DNA of 64,000 bases. It comes from Arsenophonus nilaparvatae (lineage in GTDB: Bacteria; Pseudomonadota; Gammaproteobacteria; Enterobacterales; Enterobacteriaceae). The stretch is taken from the NCBI RefSeq assembly GCF_000757905.1, contig NZ_JRLH01000003.1; one strand, written 5' to 3'. Shown one piece after another: positions 8,807-18,110 of the stretch; position 1 is the stretch's first letter, and each line of letters opens with the position of its first letter. The notes beneath the pieces were generated by a model, which saw only the letters and a list, made by a program, of their open reading frames with translations, had not been told where the DNA came from and made no database searches. A program made the translations under genes and the position numbers.

Positions 8807-9343
8807 TTACTTTTGTTCTTTCGGTAGATGTTTATAGATATACACCATGCTAAGTATTGTAAATATTAGTGTGACCGCGGTCAAACCAAAAACTTTAAAG
8901 TTAACCCAGACATCCTGAGGTAGCCAAAAGGCAACATAAATATTTACTAGTGCACAGATAGCAAAAAAGATTGCCCATGATAAATTTAATTTATGCCAAA
9001 TCTCATCAGCTAAATGGATCTCTTTACCCAGCATTCTCTGGATTAATGGTTTTTGGGTAAAATATTGGCTGACTAACAGTGCTAATGAAAAAATAGCGTA
9101 AATAACTGTCACTTTCCATTTAATAAAAAGATCACTGTGGAAAATCAACGTCAGTCCACCAAAAATGATCACGATGACTAAAGTAATTAACGAACTTTTT
9201 TCAATTTTTTTGTAGATAAGATAAATGGCCAGCATCGATAAAGCGGTGGCAATCATTAATGCGCCAGATGCGTAAAAAATATCTACTTTTTTATATACAA
9301 TAAAGAAAACAATGAGAGGAATAAAATCTAATAGTTGTCTCAT
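8807..9343 (-). CDS. yciB: Inner-membrane protein YciB (septation protein A family)
   Basis: Small polytopic membrane protein of 178 residues with five or so hydrophobic segments. E. coli YciB interacts with cell-division and elongation proteins and affects envelope integrity; its exact role is unsettled. Strong matches include FGGLTLIFHSDLFIKWKVTVIYA, with the shared PLIQRMLGKE and IYVAFWLPQDVWVNFKVFG segments. The start ATG aligns with the E. coli N-terminus (MRQLLDFIPL against MKQFLDFLPL). It is followed by yciA about 70 bases downstream. Confidence 0.96.
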   Translation of the reverse strand: MRQLLDFIPLIVFFIVYKKVDIFYASGALMIATALSMLAIYLIYKKIEKSSLITLVIVIIFGGLTLIFHSDLFIKWKVTVIYAIFSLALLVSQYFTQKPLIQRMLGKEIHLADEIWHKLNLSWAIFFAICALVNIYVAFWLPQDVWVNFKVFGLTAVTLIFTILSMVYIYKHLPKEQK

Positions 9344-9683
9344 GAGGGCGCTTATCCTGATCCTTTTCGAGTAAATATGAATTTTTATAATTATTTGATT
9401 AATAAATTATAAAATATCCTATTGCCAATTTGTTTTATATTATATTACCTTATTTGATAATAATGTTACACAGTGAGTAGGTGTATATTTTTGTCAATAA
9501 AATTATCTACTGAGCAATAAAATTCACTATTAATATATTGAAGTAATTAACTTGTTATTACCAATACAGTGCAATTTTGAGTCAGCACGTTGGTTCTGTA
9601 ATTAATGTTTAATTGTTTAAGTTAATAGTAAATTTTTACCACGCCATCTAATGGTAAATAATAGCCGTGGTATTTTTATTTGG
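9344..9683. other. Intergenic region between yciC and yciB
   Basis: About 340 AT-rich bases with no ORF. It contains an inverted repeat, TACCACG at 9637-9643 and CGTGGTA at 9666-9672, with a nested CCAT/ATGG pair in the 22-base loop. This lies 12 bases downstream of the yciC stop. It may end yciC transcription, but the T-rich tail is on the plus-strand side, so its direction is unclear. Confidence 0.4.
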
Positions 9684-10439
9684 TTAATTTGTTGTTTTTC
9701 CAACTAACATGTAAAGGCGGAAAAAATAGATCAATGTAAAAGAGGTAAGTAAATTATTCAATGTAAAAGAGATAATATTATTCACCATACTCGGTAAAAA
9801 ACGAAATTGTCCAAGTAGCATAGTGAGTAACATTTGCAATGCTAGCCAAAGTAATAAAATTGCTAGAATTAACCACCAATGACGAAATGCTATTTTCCAA
9901 CTTTGACTCATGGCTCGTAGCGGCATAACGTTTTTGACGGTTATTAAGATGATGGGTGATAAGGAAAAACCGATAGCTAAAATGATACCGGGTAAGATGA
10001 ATAGCATAAAGCCAAAATAAATTATAATTGTGCATACAACTAACAAAATTAACATGTTAGGTAAGATACGTAATGAAAGCATAAAAGCTTGCCCTGCACT
10101 GATGCTATTGCCGGTACTGAGTTCTGACAAATAAGTAACTACTGAAGAAACTAATAATATTAATCCGATAAAAACCGCAGCCAATGAGAGTAGTGAGACT
10201 CTCATCATTATCGATTTTTCTTCATCAGATAATTGACTTACCCAGGATAAAAGTGAAGTTGAGTCATTTTGACCACCAAGGGTTTTGACAATGGTTGCCA
10301 TTTCATCGATGGGAACCAGAAAATAATAAAGTATTAGACTGATGGTAGCTGAAATGAATGACAGGATAAAAAGGCCGCTCAGCTGATTTTTAAAAAAATT
10401 AAAGCTATCGCTGATAAGTGAGTTGGCCGTAATGGACAT
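9684..10439 (-). CDS. yciC: UPF0259 membrane protein YciC
   Basis: Integral membrane protein of 251 residues (E. coli 247) with about six hydrophobic segments and no known function. The start MSITANSLISDSFNFFKNQL matches E. coli YciC closely, and the segment AMSQSWKIAFRHWW in the middle is typical of the family. An AGGAG sequence precedes the ATG. Gene order with yciB and yciA is conserved. E. coli has ompW next; here a BON-domain lipoprotein is the next gene. Confidence 0.93.
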   Translation of the reverse strand: MSITANSLISDSFNFFKNQLSGLFILSFISATISLILYYFLVPIDEMATIVKTLGGQNDSTSLLSWVSQLSDEEKSIMMRVSLLSLAAVFIGLILLVSSVVTYLSELSTGNSISAGQAFMLSLRILPNMLILLVVCTIIIYFGFMLFILPGIILAIGFSLSPIILITVKNVMPLRAMSQSWKIAFRHWWLILAILLLWLALQMLLTMLLGQFRFLPSMVNNIISFTLNNLLTSFTLIYFFRLYMLVGKTTN

Positions 10440-10737
10440 GAAAACTGCTCCTATAACTGGTTTTTATCATCACATTTTAATTGTATATTGTAACTGACAG
10501 TGAAGAGAGCGTATAGCTTTTCTATGGTAAAGCTATTGCTATATCAGTAAATTTTGTAGTTATTTTATAAGTAAGGATAAAATACTAAAAATAGAGTGAT
10601 ATTTATATTATAGTAATTTTGAATATAACAATGTAATGATTGGTTTTAATAATTGATATAGTAATGACTTTATGGTGATAAAAGCGATTATTTTATTATC
10701 TGATTTGAGGAGCCAATAGCGATAAATTCTATTTATT
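10440..10737. other. Intergenic region upstream of yciC
   Basis: AT-rich, no gene seen. It contains a degenerate Ter-like string at 10483-10497 that I do not accept as a real Ter site. The yciC promoter must lie here but I cannot place it. Confidence 0.5.
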
Positions 10738-10760
10738 TCAGCCCCTATATTGGGGGCTGA
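10738..10760 (-). terminator. Terminator of the BON-domain lipoprotein gene
   Basis: TCAGCCCC (10738-10745) and GGGGCTGA (10753-10760) form an eight-pair GC-rich stem about a dozen bases beyond the stop of the leftward gene. The trailing sequence is AT-rich without a long T run. Confidence 0.65.
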
Positions 10761-10772
10761 AAAGTAAAACAA

Positions 10773-11087
10773 TCATCGTATTTTCATCGAATCAATAACT
10801 GATTGTACACCTGCTACACCTTGTGTTACTTGAATTGCACGCTGAGCGTCGGCACGCGAACTGACAAAACCGCTCAATTGCACACGACCTTTAAAGGTTT
10901 CAACATTGATTTGCGTTGATTTCAAGTTTTTTTCTGCCAATAATGCTGTCTTCACTTTAGTTGTAATAACCGTATCATCAATATATCCACCAGTTCCTTC
11001 TGTTTTTGCTGTTGGAGCACAAGCAGAAAGGAATAATGCCATAAATAGCACGGTACAGAGCGCTGTCATTGATTTAAGATATTTCAT
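10773..11087 (-). CDS. BON-domain lipoprotein (OsmY-like)
   Basis: A 104-residue exported protein. The signal peptide ends in a lipobox, LFLSAC, so the mature protein starts at a lipidated cysteine near residue 23. The rest is a single BON domain (DDTVITTKVKTALL...VQLSGFVSSRADAQRAI...VAGVQSVID), a small fold that binds phospholipid surfaces and is found in OsmY and DolP. It has one BON domain where OsmY and DolP have two. It probably stands in the periplasm attached to a membrane and helps envelope stability, but this is family-level inference. A strong hairpin follows it, so it looks monocistronic. Confidence 0.85.
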   Translation of the reverse strand: MKYLKSMTALCTVLFMALFLSACAPTAKTEGTGGYIDDTVITTKVKTALLAEKNLKSTQINVETFKGRVQLSGFVSSRADAQRAIQVTQGVAGVQSVIDSMKIR

Positions 11088-11314
11088 TATTCAATTCTCC
11101 ATTAATACGAGGGTTATTTTTATTTATCGTATATGAGTGCTAAATGAAAATTTCATCGCAGTCAATATACTGATTATTGATGAAATATAAATAAATTACA
11201 AATGAATAGCTGATATCGATAGCGACTTGTTAATTACAATAGTTTATTAGAATCGATAATTAGTAATTACAAAATAGCAAGACAAACTACCATTTTTCGC
11301 TAGCTTTAAATTGA

Positions 11315-12121
11315 CTATTTTTGCGTAGCCATTTTCATCTGTGAAACAAACTGTTGTAATTTGGCCAGTAATATATCAGATTGCTGATGATGAATTTCAA
11401 TTAATTTTACAACCGCAGAGCCAGATATTGCGCCAACTACCCCATTTTTGATTGCTTCAGTGACTTGTTTTGGTTTAGCAATACCAAAACCTAACAGTGG
11501 TGGGGCGGCATGGTAGGCTTGTAGCTTGGTTAATAACTGGCTAGCAGGAATATTGGCTTTTTTTTCTGTGCCTGTTACACCTGAACGCGAGAGTAGATAA
11601 GTATAGCCACGACCATATAAAGCAATTTGGCGTAGAAGATCGTCATCAGCATTAGGAGGACAAATAAATATTGGTGCAATATTATGTTGCAACGCTGAAG
11701 TGCGAAATGGCAGGGACTCATTCATCGGTACATCGGCGATTAAAACGGAATCGATGCCGGCATTCTGACATTGAGCGTAAAAGTTATCAATACCATAGTT
11801 AAAAATCAGATTTGCATAAACTAATAAGCCAATAGGAATCAAAGGGTGCTTTTTGCGGATCTGTGCTAATAACTCAAAACAGGATGTTGGTGTGATGTTG
11901 GCATTAAGTGCGCGTAAATTGGCCTTTTGAATCGTTGGACCATCAGCCAATGGATCAGAAAAAGGGATACCAATCTCTAATGCATCGGCTTTTGCTTCAA
12001 TTAATGTATCAATAATTTTTAATGACATTTCTGCATTGGGATCGCCTAAGGTGATGAATGGGACGAATGCTGCCTGATTTTTAGCATTTAAGGTGTTAAA
12101 CAGTTGCTGATAACGCTCCAT
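11315..12121 (-). CDS. trpA: Tryptophan synthase alpha chain
   Basis: Cleaves indole-3-glycerol phosphate to indole and glyceraldehyde 3-phosphate and channels indole to TrpB. The TIM-barrel of 268 residues equals the E. coli length. The catalytic pair is visible as Glu in ALEIGIPFSDP and Asp in SDPLADGPTIQ; the phosphate-binding GFGIAKPKQV and GAISGSAVVK motifs are present. It is the last gene of the operon, and its ATG overlaps the trpB stop by one base (TAATG), indicating coupled translation. Confidence 0.97.
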   Translation of the reverse strand: MERYQQLFNTLNAKNQAAFVPFITLGDPNAEMSLKIIDTLIEAKADALEIGIPFSDPLADGPTIQKANLRALNANITPTSCFELLAQIRKKHPLIPIGLLVYANLIFNYGIDNFYAQCQNAGIDSVLIADVPMNESLPFRTSALQHNIAPIFICPPNADDDLLRQIALYGRGYTYLLSRSGVTGTEKKANIPASQLLTKLQAYHAAPPLLGFGIAKPKQVTEAIKNGVVGAISGSAVVKLIEIHHQQSDILLAKLQQFVSQMKMATQK

Positions 12122-13311
12122 TAGATCTCTCCTTTGGCTTGCAAAATAGCCTGTACAGTAAAAATATCTTTATCTCCACGGCCGGAGATATTAACAATCA
12201 GTAGTTGTTCTTTTTCCGGTTCTGCTTCAATCATTTTTAAGGCGTAAGCCAGGGCGTGTGACGACTCTAAAGCTGGGATAATACCTTCATGATTAGCCAG
12301 TTTTTTAAATGCCGACAACGCTTCATCATCGGTAATTGAGACATAATCAGCACGGCCAATACTATTTAAATAAGCATGCTCTGGTCCTACTGAAGGAAAA
12401 TCTAACCCGGCAGAAATAGAATAAGACTCTTTAATTTGGCCTTCATCGGTTTGCATTAGATGAGATTTCATACCAAAGTAAATACCAAGCCGACCATGTT
12501 TTAATGGTGCACCATGGGCACCAGAGTCGATACCTAGACCGGCTGGCTCAACCCCAATTAGACGTACATTTTGCTCTGATTTAAACGCTGTGAATAATCC
12601 GATAGCGTTAGAGCCTCCGCCAACGCAAGCAATTACGGCATCGGGTAGTCGTCCTTCTCTAGCTAAAATTTGTGCTTTGGCTTCATGGCCAATCATACGT
12701 TGAAACTCGCGTACTAGCGTTGGATAGGGATGGGGCCCGGCTGCGGTGCCAAGTAAATAGTGGGTGTTGCTATAACTGGCTGACCAATCTCTCAAGGCTT
12801 CATTGCAGGCGTCTTTTAAGGTTGCTGAGCCATTATTTACCGTAATAACTTCAGCGCCCAATAATTGCATCCGAAATACATTGGGCAATTGGCGTTGGAC
12901 ATCTTTCTCTCCCATATAGATGCGACATTTTAGCCCAAGTAATGCACAAGCCAGTGCTGTAGCAACGCCATGTTGTCCAGCGCCAGTTTCTGCAATAATT
13001 TCAGTTTTGCCCATCCGTTTGGCTAATAAAGCCTGGCCTAACACTTGATTTGTTTTATGGGCGCCGCCATGTAATAGATCTTCTCGTTTTAGATAAAGTT
13101 TAGTTTTAGTACCGATGGTTAAATTGCGACATAGCGTTAAGGCGGTGGGACGGCCAGCGTAATTTTGTAATAGATCGTGAAATTGTTGTTGAAACGTATC
13201 ATCTTGCTGGGCTTCGATGAAAGCCTGTTCCAGTTCGTTAAGTGCGGGAATAAGAATTTCAGGCACATATTGACCACCAAATTGGCCAAAATAGGGATTT
13301 AATTTACTCAT
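12121..13311 (-). CDS. trpB: Tryptophan synthase beta chain
   Basis: PLP enzyme that condenses indole with serine to make tryptophan. The 396 residues match the family (E. coli 397). The PLP lysine lies in HGGAHKTNQVLGQALL, the phosphate-binding loop in CVGGGSNAIG, and the N-terminal YFGQFGGQYVPEIL is typical. It lies 50 bases downstream of trpCF and overlaps trpA by one base. Confidence 0.98.
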   Translation of the reverse strand: MSKLNPYFGQFGGQYVPEILIPALNELEQAFIEAQQDDTFQQQFHDLLQNYAGRPTALTLCRNLTIGTKTKLYLKREDLLHGGAHKTNQVLGQALLAKRMGKTEIIAETGAGQHGVATALACALLGLKCRIYMGEKDVQRQLPNVFRMQLLGAEVITVNNGSATLKDACNEALRDWSASYSNTHYLLGTAAGPHPYPTLVREFQRMIGHEAKAQILAREGRLPDAVIACVGGGSNAIGLFTAFKSEQNVRLIGVEPAGLGIDSGAHGAPLKHGRLGIYFGMKSHLMQTDEGQIKESYSISAGLDFPSVGPEHAYLNSIGRADYVSITDDEALSAFKKLANHEGIIPALESSHALAYALKMIEAEPEKEQLLIVNISGRGDKDIFTVQAILQAKGEI

Positions 13312-13361
13312 TACTTTATTCCGTTGTTCTGATCGTTAAATTGTTAATTTGATTGTTACAC

Positions 13362-14726
13362 TTATAAATAATCAAACAATTTTTCAAAGGTAATCTGTAA
13401 TTTATGGCAACTTTTTATGCCAGGCCGCTGTTCAACACCAGAATTGAAATCAAGGCCTAAGCAGCCTAATGCAGCTGCTTGTTGGCAGTTGTCCGCATTT
13501 AATCCACCGGCTAACATAATTTTATCAAGATGTTTCTCAGGTAATTTGGACCAATCAAAAGTTTTGCCTGTGCCACCTTCACCATGATCAAGTAAATAGC
13601 GATCGATATTTTTTGCGTTGAAACGAGGTGGTGATTGAGCCATATTAACTGCTTGCCATATTTCGCAATTTGCGGGTAATAAAGAACGAAGTTGCTGAAT
13701 GTCAGCAGCTGTTTTATAACCATGCAACTGGACGGCAAATAAATTTAACTGATGACTAATTTCAGCGATTAATGAATTTACCTGGTGTTGAAAAACGCCA
13801 ACATAGTTAAGAGGGGCTGCGGTTATAACGGCTCTTGCTTGCTCAAGTGTAACTTTGCGTGGCGATTTTTCTGCAAAAATTAAACCGCCATAAATCGCCC
13901 CAACTTGATAAGCGCTTTGGGCATCTTGTGGGCGAGTGAGACCACAAACTTTATTGTCACCAATAATTAGCCGACGAATAGCTAACATTAAATTTTCTTC
14001 CCCCATTAATGCGCTGCCGATCAAAAAACCATTAACTTGTTTACTGAGTTGACGAATTTGTTGGTGGCTATCAATACCGGATTCACTGATGACTAATGTT
14101 TTTCCGACTAATTGTGGGGCAAATTGTTTAGTGCGATTTAGATCAATTGACAGATCGCGAAGATCACTATTATTGATACCGACAATATTGGCTTTTAACC
14201 TAACCGCTCGTTTTAGCTCTTCTTCGTTACTCACTTCAGTAAGAATGCCCATCTTTAATTTATTCGCCAGTGCCGCTAAAGATTGATAGGTCTGGTCATC
14301 TAATATTGATAGCATCAATAAGATAGCGTCAGCCTGGTAAAAGCGAGCTAAATAGATTTGGTAGGGATCAATAATAAAGTCTTTGCACAAAATTGGTTGT
14401 GGCACAGTGTTACTCACCAGGCGTAAGTAATCAAAACTGCCGTGAAAATATTTTTCATCAGTTAACACTGATATCGCTGTTGCATAATGTTGGTAATCTT
14501 TAGCAATTTGTACAGGATCAAAGTGATGACGAATAATGCCTTTCGATGGTGAAGCCTTTTTACATTCCAGAATAAATGCCGGATAGCTTTGCGAAAGAGC
14601 AGTATAAAAATGGCGTTCACTTGGCGTAATTTGCCCAATAAAGCTAATTAATGGTTGCTTTAATTTCCTTGCCGCTAAATATGTCACCTTATCTGCAATA
14701 ATTTTTTGTAAAATAGTCGCTTGCAT
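13362..14726 (-). CDS. trpC: Indole-3-glycerol-phosphate synthase / phosphoribosylanthranilate isomerase
   Basis: Bifunctional fusion for two successive steps of tryptophan synthesis. Residues 1 to about 255 form the synthase (FILECKKASPSKG, ILCKDFIID, VGINNSDLRDL, ISESGI). The remainder forms the isomerase, with KVCGLTRPQDA, GLIFAEKSPR, LLDHGEGGTGKTFDW and LAGGLNADN. The 454 residues match E. coli TrpCF (453), and the fusion is typical of Enterobacterales. Its ATG overlaps the trpD stop by one base (TAATG). Confidence 0.97.
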   Translation of the reverse strand: MQATILQKIIADKVTYLAARKLKQPLISFIGQITPSERHFYTALSQSYPAFILECKKASPSKGIIRHHFDPVQIAKDYQHYATAISVLTDEKYFHGSFDYLRLVSNTVPQPILCKDFIIDPYQIYLARFYQADAILLMLSILDDQTYQSLAALANKLKMGILTEVSNEEELKRAVRLKANIVGINNSDLRDLSIDLNRTKQFAPQLVGKTLVISESGIDSHQQIRQLSKQVNGFLIGSALMGEENLMLAIRRLIIGDNKVCGLTRPQDAQSAYQVGAIYGGLIFAEKSPRKVTLEQARAVITAAPLNYVGVFQHQVNSLIAEISHQLNLFAVQLHGYKTAADIQQLRSLLPANCEIWQAVNMAQSPPRFNAKNIDRYLLDHGEGGTGKTFDWSKLPEKHLDKIMLAGGLNADNCQQAAALGCLGLDFNSGVEQRPGIKSCHKLQITFEKLFDYL

Positions 14727-15733
14727 TAGTGAAACTTCCTCCTGTTGGCTAATGTGGTTAACCGTTGATAGGCTTTTCCACTAGCAATAACCCGCAAAGC
14801 AAAATCGGTATTGGTTTTTAGATCTTCATGGTTATTAAGCTTCATCAGTAATGCGACATTGGCAGCAACGGTGCTAGCATGGGCTGGCTTCCCGTGACCC
14901 TGTAACAATGTGGTAATAAGTTGATAATTTTTATCAACAGAACCGCCAGTTAATTCTGATAGAGAGTAGGTTGGTAAGCCAAAATCTTGAGCCGTTAGCT
15001 GATAAGTTAAAATTTCATCTTGTTTTAATTCAGCCACTTGAATAGGGGCATGTAAGGCAACTTCATCCATACCGCCACTATGAACAACAGCAGCACGTTT
15101 ATATCCTATTAATTGCAATGTCTTAGCAATAGGTAAAATTAGCTTAGGATCATAAACACCAATAAGTGAAATTGGCGGTTTAGCTGGATTGATTAGCGGG
15201 CCAAGGATATTAAATAGAGTGCGCGTTTTTAATTGACGACGAATCGGTGCAGCATAGCGAAATCCTTGGTGATATTGTGGTGCGAATAAAAAACATATTC
15301 CGATCTCATCTAAAGCACGCCGAGCTGAGTTTGGCGGCATATCGAGAGGAATGCCGAAAGATGCCAATAAATCAGATGATCCGGAGCGACTTGAAATACT
15401 ACGATTGCCGTGTTTAGCAATTTTTAATCCACACTCGGCGGCAACAAAGGCACTGGCGGTGGAAATATTAATACTATTGCTGTGATCGCCACCAGTACCT
15501 ACGATATCGCAGAAATCGTAATTAGGTCGAGGAAACGGTTGCGCATTTTCTAAACAAGCTAGCGCGGCACCAACAATTTCATTTGGTGCTTCCCCGCGCA
15601 TTTTCATGCTGATCAATGCACCGGCTACTTGAGGCTCCGTTAATTCACCTCGCATCATGGCGCTGAAAAGTAAATGACTTTCTTGTTGTGTCAGTATTTG
15701 TGCATTAAATAATTTGTCCAAAATAAATTGCAT
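14726..15733 (-). CDS. trpD: Anthranilate phosphoribosyltransferase
   Basis: Transfers phosphoribose from PRPP to anthranilate. The 335-residue protein has the family motifs VGTGGDHSNSINIST (PRPP binding), KHGNRSISSRSGSSDLL and RTLFNILGPLINPA. I start at the ATG at 15733, which follows AAGGAG by seven bases; an upstream in-frame ATG at 15760 lies inside trpG. In E. coli the glutaminase TrpG is fused to the front of TrpD. Here the two are separate genes, with the trpG stop 12 bases before the trpD start, as in Serratia-like and Morganellaceae genomes. Confidence 0.97.
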   Translation of the reverse strand: MQFILDKLFNAQILTQQESHLLFSAMMRGELTEPQVAGALISMKMRGEAPNEIVGAALACLENAQPFPRPNYDFCDIVGTGGDHSNSINISTASAFVAAECGLKIAKHGNRSISSRSGSSDLLASFGIPLDMPPNSARRALDEIGICFLFAPQYHQGFRYAAPIRRQLKTRTLFNILGPLINPAKPPISLIGVYDPKLILPIAKTLQLIGYKRAAVVHSGGMDEVALHAPIQVAELKQDEILTYQLTAQDFGLPTYSLSELTGGSVDKNYQLITTLLQGHGKPAHASTVAANVALLMKLNNHEDLKTNTDFALRVIASGKAYQRLTTLANRRKFH

Positions 15734-15744
15734 TTTGCTGCTCC

Positions 15745-16323
15745 TTAATTTAATGCCCATAATAGGGTTTGTGTTAATAAAGAGGTTCCCTCAGTTGTTA
15801 AAATTGACTCGGGATGGAATTGAAATCCGCAGACTTTATGTTGGTTATGCCGTACTGCCATTACTGCACCTTGGCAGTGAGCATTAATGATCAAATTAGC
15901 AGGAATTTTTTCACCAATCAGAGAATGGTAACGTGCAATTGGTAGTGGATTTGTCAGATCACGGAACATAAGTTGATCATCATGTATCGCTAATGATGAT
16001 TTGCCGTGCATGATCTCTTTAGCGCATGAAATTTTTCCGCCATAAGCTTCAATAATTGCTTGATGACCAAGGCAAATACCAATCACGGGTATTTGACCTA
16101 GTACTGATGGCAAAAGTGCAGGCATACAGCCAGCATCGGCAGGTCTACCGGGGCCAGGAGAGAGCATTAGTACAGGCTGAGTCATCATTTTAAGCTGGTG
16201 CTCGATGATAGCTTTAGGCAGCGTATTGCGATATATAGTGACTGTATGACCTAATACTCTTAATTGATCGACCAAGTTATAAGTAAAAGAATCAATATTA
16301 TCAAGTAGCAAAATATTAGCCAT
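15745..16323 (-). CDS. trpG: Anthranilate synthase glutamine amidotransferase subunit
   Basis: Supplies ammonia from glutamine to TrpE for making anthranilate. The 192-residue class I glutaminase has the cysteine nucleophile in IPVIGICLGHQAI, the oxyanion motif SPGPGRPADAG, and the catalytic His-Glu in FQFHPESILT. It stands alone rather than fused to trpD. Its start overlaps the trpE stop by one base (TAATG). Confidence 0.97.
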   Translation of the reverse strand: MANILLLDNIDSFTYNLVDQLRVLGHTVTIYRNTLPKAIIEHQLKMMTQPVLMLSPGPGRPADAGCMPALLPSVLGQIPVIGICLGHQAIIEAYGGKISCAKEIMHGKSSLAIHDDQLMFRDLTNPLPIARYHSLIGEKIPANLIINAHCQGAVMAVRHNQHKVCGFQFHPESILTTEGTSLLTQTLLWALN

Positions 16324-17894
16324 TAGCTGATCTCCTGGGTTTGCTGAGATTGCATAATGGCGTTGATAACTGCCTGGGCTTTATTGCGCGTCTCGTCCGC
16401 TTCAGATTGCGGATCCGAATCTAATACCACGCCAGCACCGACTTGGATAGTGGCAATATTGTCTTCAATATAAGCAGCACGAATAACAATGCAGGAGTCA
16501 AAATCTCCACTGCCCTTAAAGTAGCCAATTGCACCACCATAGCTGCCTCGATTTTCATTTTCATAGCCAGCAATAAGTGTCATTGCTTTGATTTTAGGCG
16601 CGCCAGTTAAAGTACCCATATTCATACAAGCTTGATAAGCATGTAATATATCCAGATCAGCCCTTAATTTACCAACTACCCGCGAAACGAGGTGCATAAC
16701 ATGGGAATAACGATCAACAGAGGTTAAGTCGGCAACATATCGACTACCCGGCTGACAAATCCGCGCCAAGTCATTGCGGGCCAAATCAACTAACATAATA
16801 TGTTCAGCCAGTTCTTTCGGATCGGTTCGCAGCGCCAGTTCAATTTTACTATCTAAATCAGCATCTATTTCGCCTAGTTCATTACGTCCTCTTGGCCGAG
16901 TTCCGGCGATTGGATATATTTCAATTTGTCGACTTTTGGCGTCATATTTGAGTGCGCTTTCAGGCGATGCACCAAATAGGGTAAATTCTTGATCCTGCAT
17001 ATAAAACATGTAAGGGCTGGGATTTTGTATTGTAAGGCGTTGATAGGCGCTTAAAGGTGCGGTACATGGCAACATAAATTTACGTGAAGGTACTACTTGA
17101 AAAATATCACCTTGATAGATGTATTTTTTTAGTTTTTCAATAATCTGGCAATATTCATTATCATTTTTATTGACTACTAAAGGTATTGCTAGCTCAGCTG
17201 CGATTGGTAAGGGGAGTAGTGGTTGCTGACAGGCTGTAATAATTGCTTGATGACGGTTTAATATCGTATTAGTAATAGATTGTTTTGTTAAAAATTGACA
17301 GCTTATCAGTTTTGCAGACTGTTTTTGGTGCTCGATCACAATATAATGTTCAGCTAAATAGAGACAGTAATCAGGACAGCGATTTGATTTTGCTACTGGC
17401 GGTAAATTTTCAAAATAAGCAACTAAATCGTAAGCGAATAACCCCGCTAACAGAATTTTATCTGCATCAATAGTGTTACGTTTAGCTAAATTATAAATCA
17501 AACGTAGCGCATCAAAGGATGAGGTTGCTTTTAGCCGGCTATCTTCGTCAAGGTGTGGCTCTATTGGGGGATAATTAACTACTAATTGACCATCCGATTT
17601 GCTCTTTTCTAATTCACTGGGTAGAGCGGTGTAAATATGGCTTAATAGTGCATTTCCATTAGGGCTAAGAGCGGCAAAAGTAACTTGCTGTTGGTTGGCG
17701 GTAATTCGTAATGCACTATCAACGATCAGGATACTTTGTAGATTTTGCTTATTATTAACGGTAGCGGACTCTAACAATAGTGTACCTGGGCGATTGCTAC
17801 ATAAATGATGAAATAACAGACAAACTTCAGGCTGATAATTAATTTTATTTTCTAATATGCGAAAAGTTGTTTGATTGACTGCTATGTTTTCCAT
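16323..17894 (-). CDS. trpE: Anthranilate synthase component I
   Basis: Converts chorismate to anthranilate, the first committed step of tryptophan synthesis. The 523 residues (E. coli 520) include the N-terminal LLES motif (TLLLESATV), which is part of the tryptophan feedback site. They also carry the C-terminal chorismate-binding core with IAGTRPRGRNE, ELAEHIMLVDLARNDLARI, TLTGAPKIKAM and GYFKGSGDFDSCI. AAGG precedes the ATG. Expression is controlled by the leader and operator immediately upstream. Confidence 0.98.
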   Translation of the reverse strand: MENIAVNQTTFRILENKINYQPEVCLLFHHLCSNRPGTLLLESATVNNKQNLQSILIVDSALRITANQQQVTFAALSPNGNALLSHIYTALPSELEKSKSDGQLVVNYPPIEPHLDEDSRLKATSSFDALRLIYNLAKRNTIDADKILLAGLFAYDLVAYFENLPPVAKSNRCPDYCLYLAEHYIVIEHQKQSAKLISCQFLTKQSITNTILNRHQAIITACQQPLLPLPIAAELAIPLVVNKNDNEYCQIIEKLKKYIYQGDIFQVVPSRKFMLPCTAPLSAYQRLTIQNPSPYMFYMQDQEFTLFGASPESALKYDAKSRQIEIYPIAGTRPRGRNELGEIDADLDSKIELALRTDPKELAEHIMLVDLARNDLARICQPGSRYVADLTSVDRYSHVMHLVSRVVGKLRADLDILHAYQACMNMGTLTGAPKIKAMTLIAGYENENRGSYGGAIGYFKGSGDFDSCIVIRAAYIEDNIATIQVGAGVVLDSDPQSEADETRNKAQAVINAIMQSQQTQEIS

Positions 17895-17928
17895 ATTGGT
17901 TGCCTTTCATATTATATTAATTGGCTAT

Positions 17929-17952
17929 AAAAAAACCCGCTTCATGGCGGGT
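17929..17952 (-). terminator. trp attenuator (intrinsic terminator)
   Basis: On the minus strand ACCCGC and GCGGGT form a perfect stem around CATGAA, followed by a run of seven T. It lies between the trp leader peptide and trpE. A GGCGG near the end of the leader ORF (17995-17999) can pair with the CCGCC arm of this hairpin, which would be the antiterminator. The pairing is my inference from the sequence. Confidence 0.9.
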
Positions 17953-17977
17953 CTTGATCTGGTGTTGCGTTATTAAT

Positions 17978-18058
17978 TCACGCGCAGGAAGAAACCGCCG
18001 ATTTAAGGGAGTTTTGCCACCAACGGATTTTATTGATGATAAAAAATACCAATCTCAT
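17978..18058 (-). CDS. trpL: trp operon leader peptide
   Basis: A 26-codon ORF on the minus strand, ATG at 18058 and TGA at 17980-17978, with GAGGA upstream. It contains two adjacent Trp codons at positions 13 and 14 (NKIRWWQNS), the hallmark of trp attenuation. When charged tRNA-Trp is scarce the ribosome stalls there and the antiterminator forms, allowing trpE transcription. It is about twice as long as the 14-residue E. coli leader and ends close before the attenuator. It is too short for ordinary gene calling. Confidence 0.9.
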   Translation of the reverse strand: MRLVFFIINKIRWWQNSLKSAVSSCA

Positions 18059-18110
18059 TTTTGTTCTTCCTCGCAATATGTCATGATAGGTTAGCGCTAT
18101 CGCCAACCAC

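Noticed and set aside
10478..10500. Ter-like string containing GTATATTGTAACTGA on the plus strand
   Set aside because: It differs from Ter at positions 5, 10 and 19. Position 10 is G in all E. coli Ter sites that I recall, so binding by Tus is unlikely.
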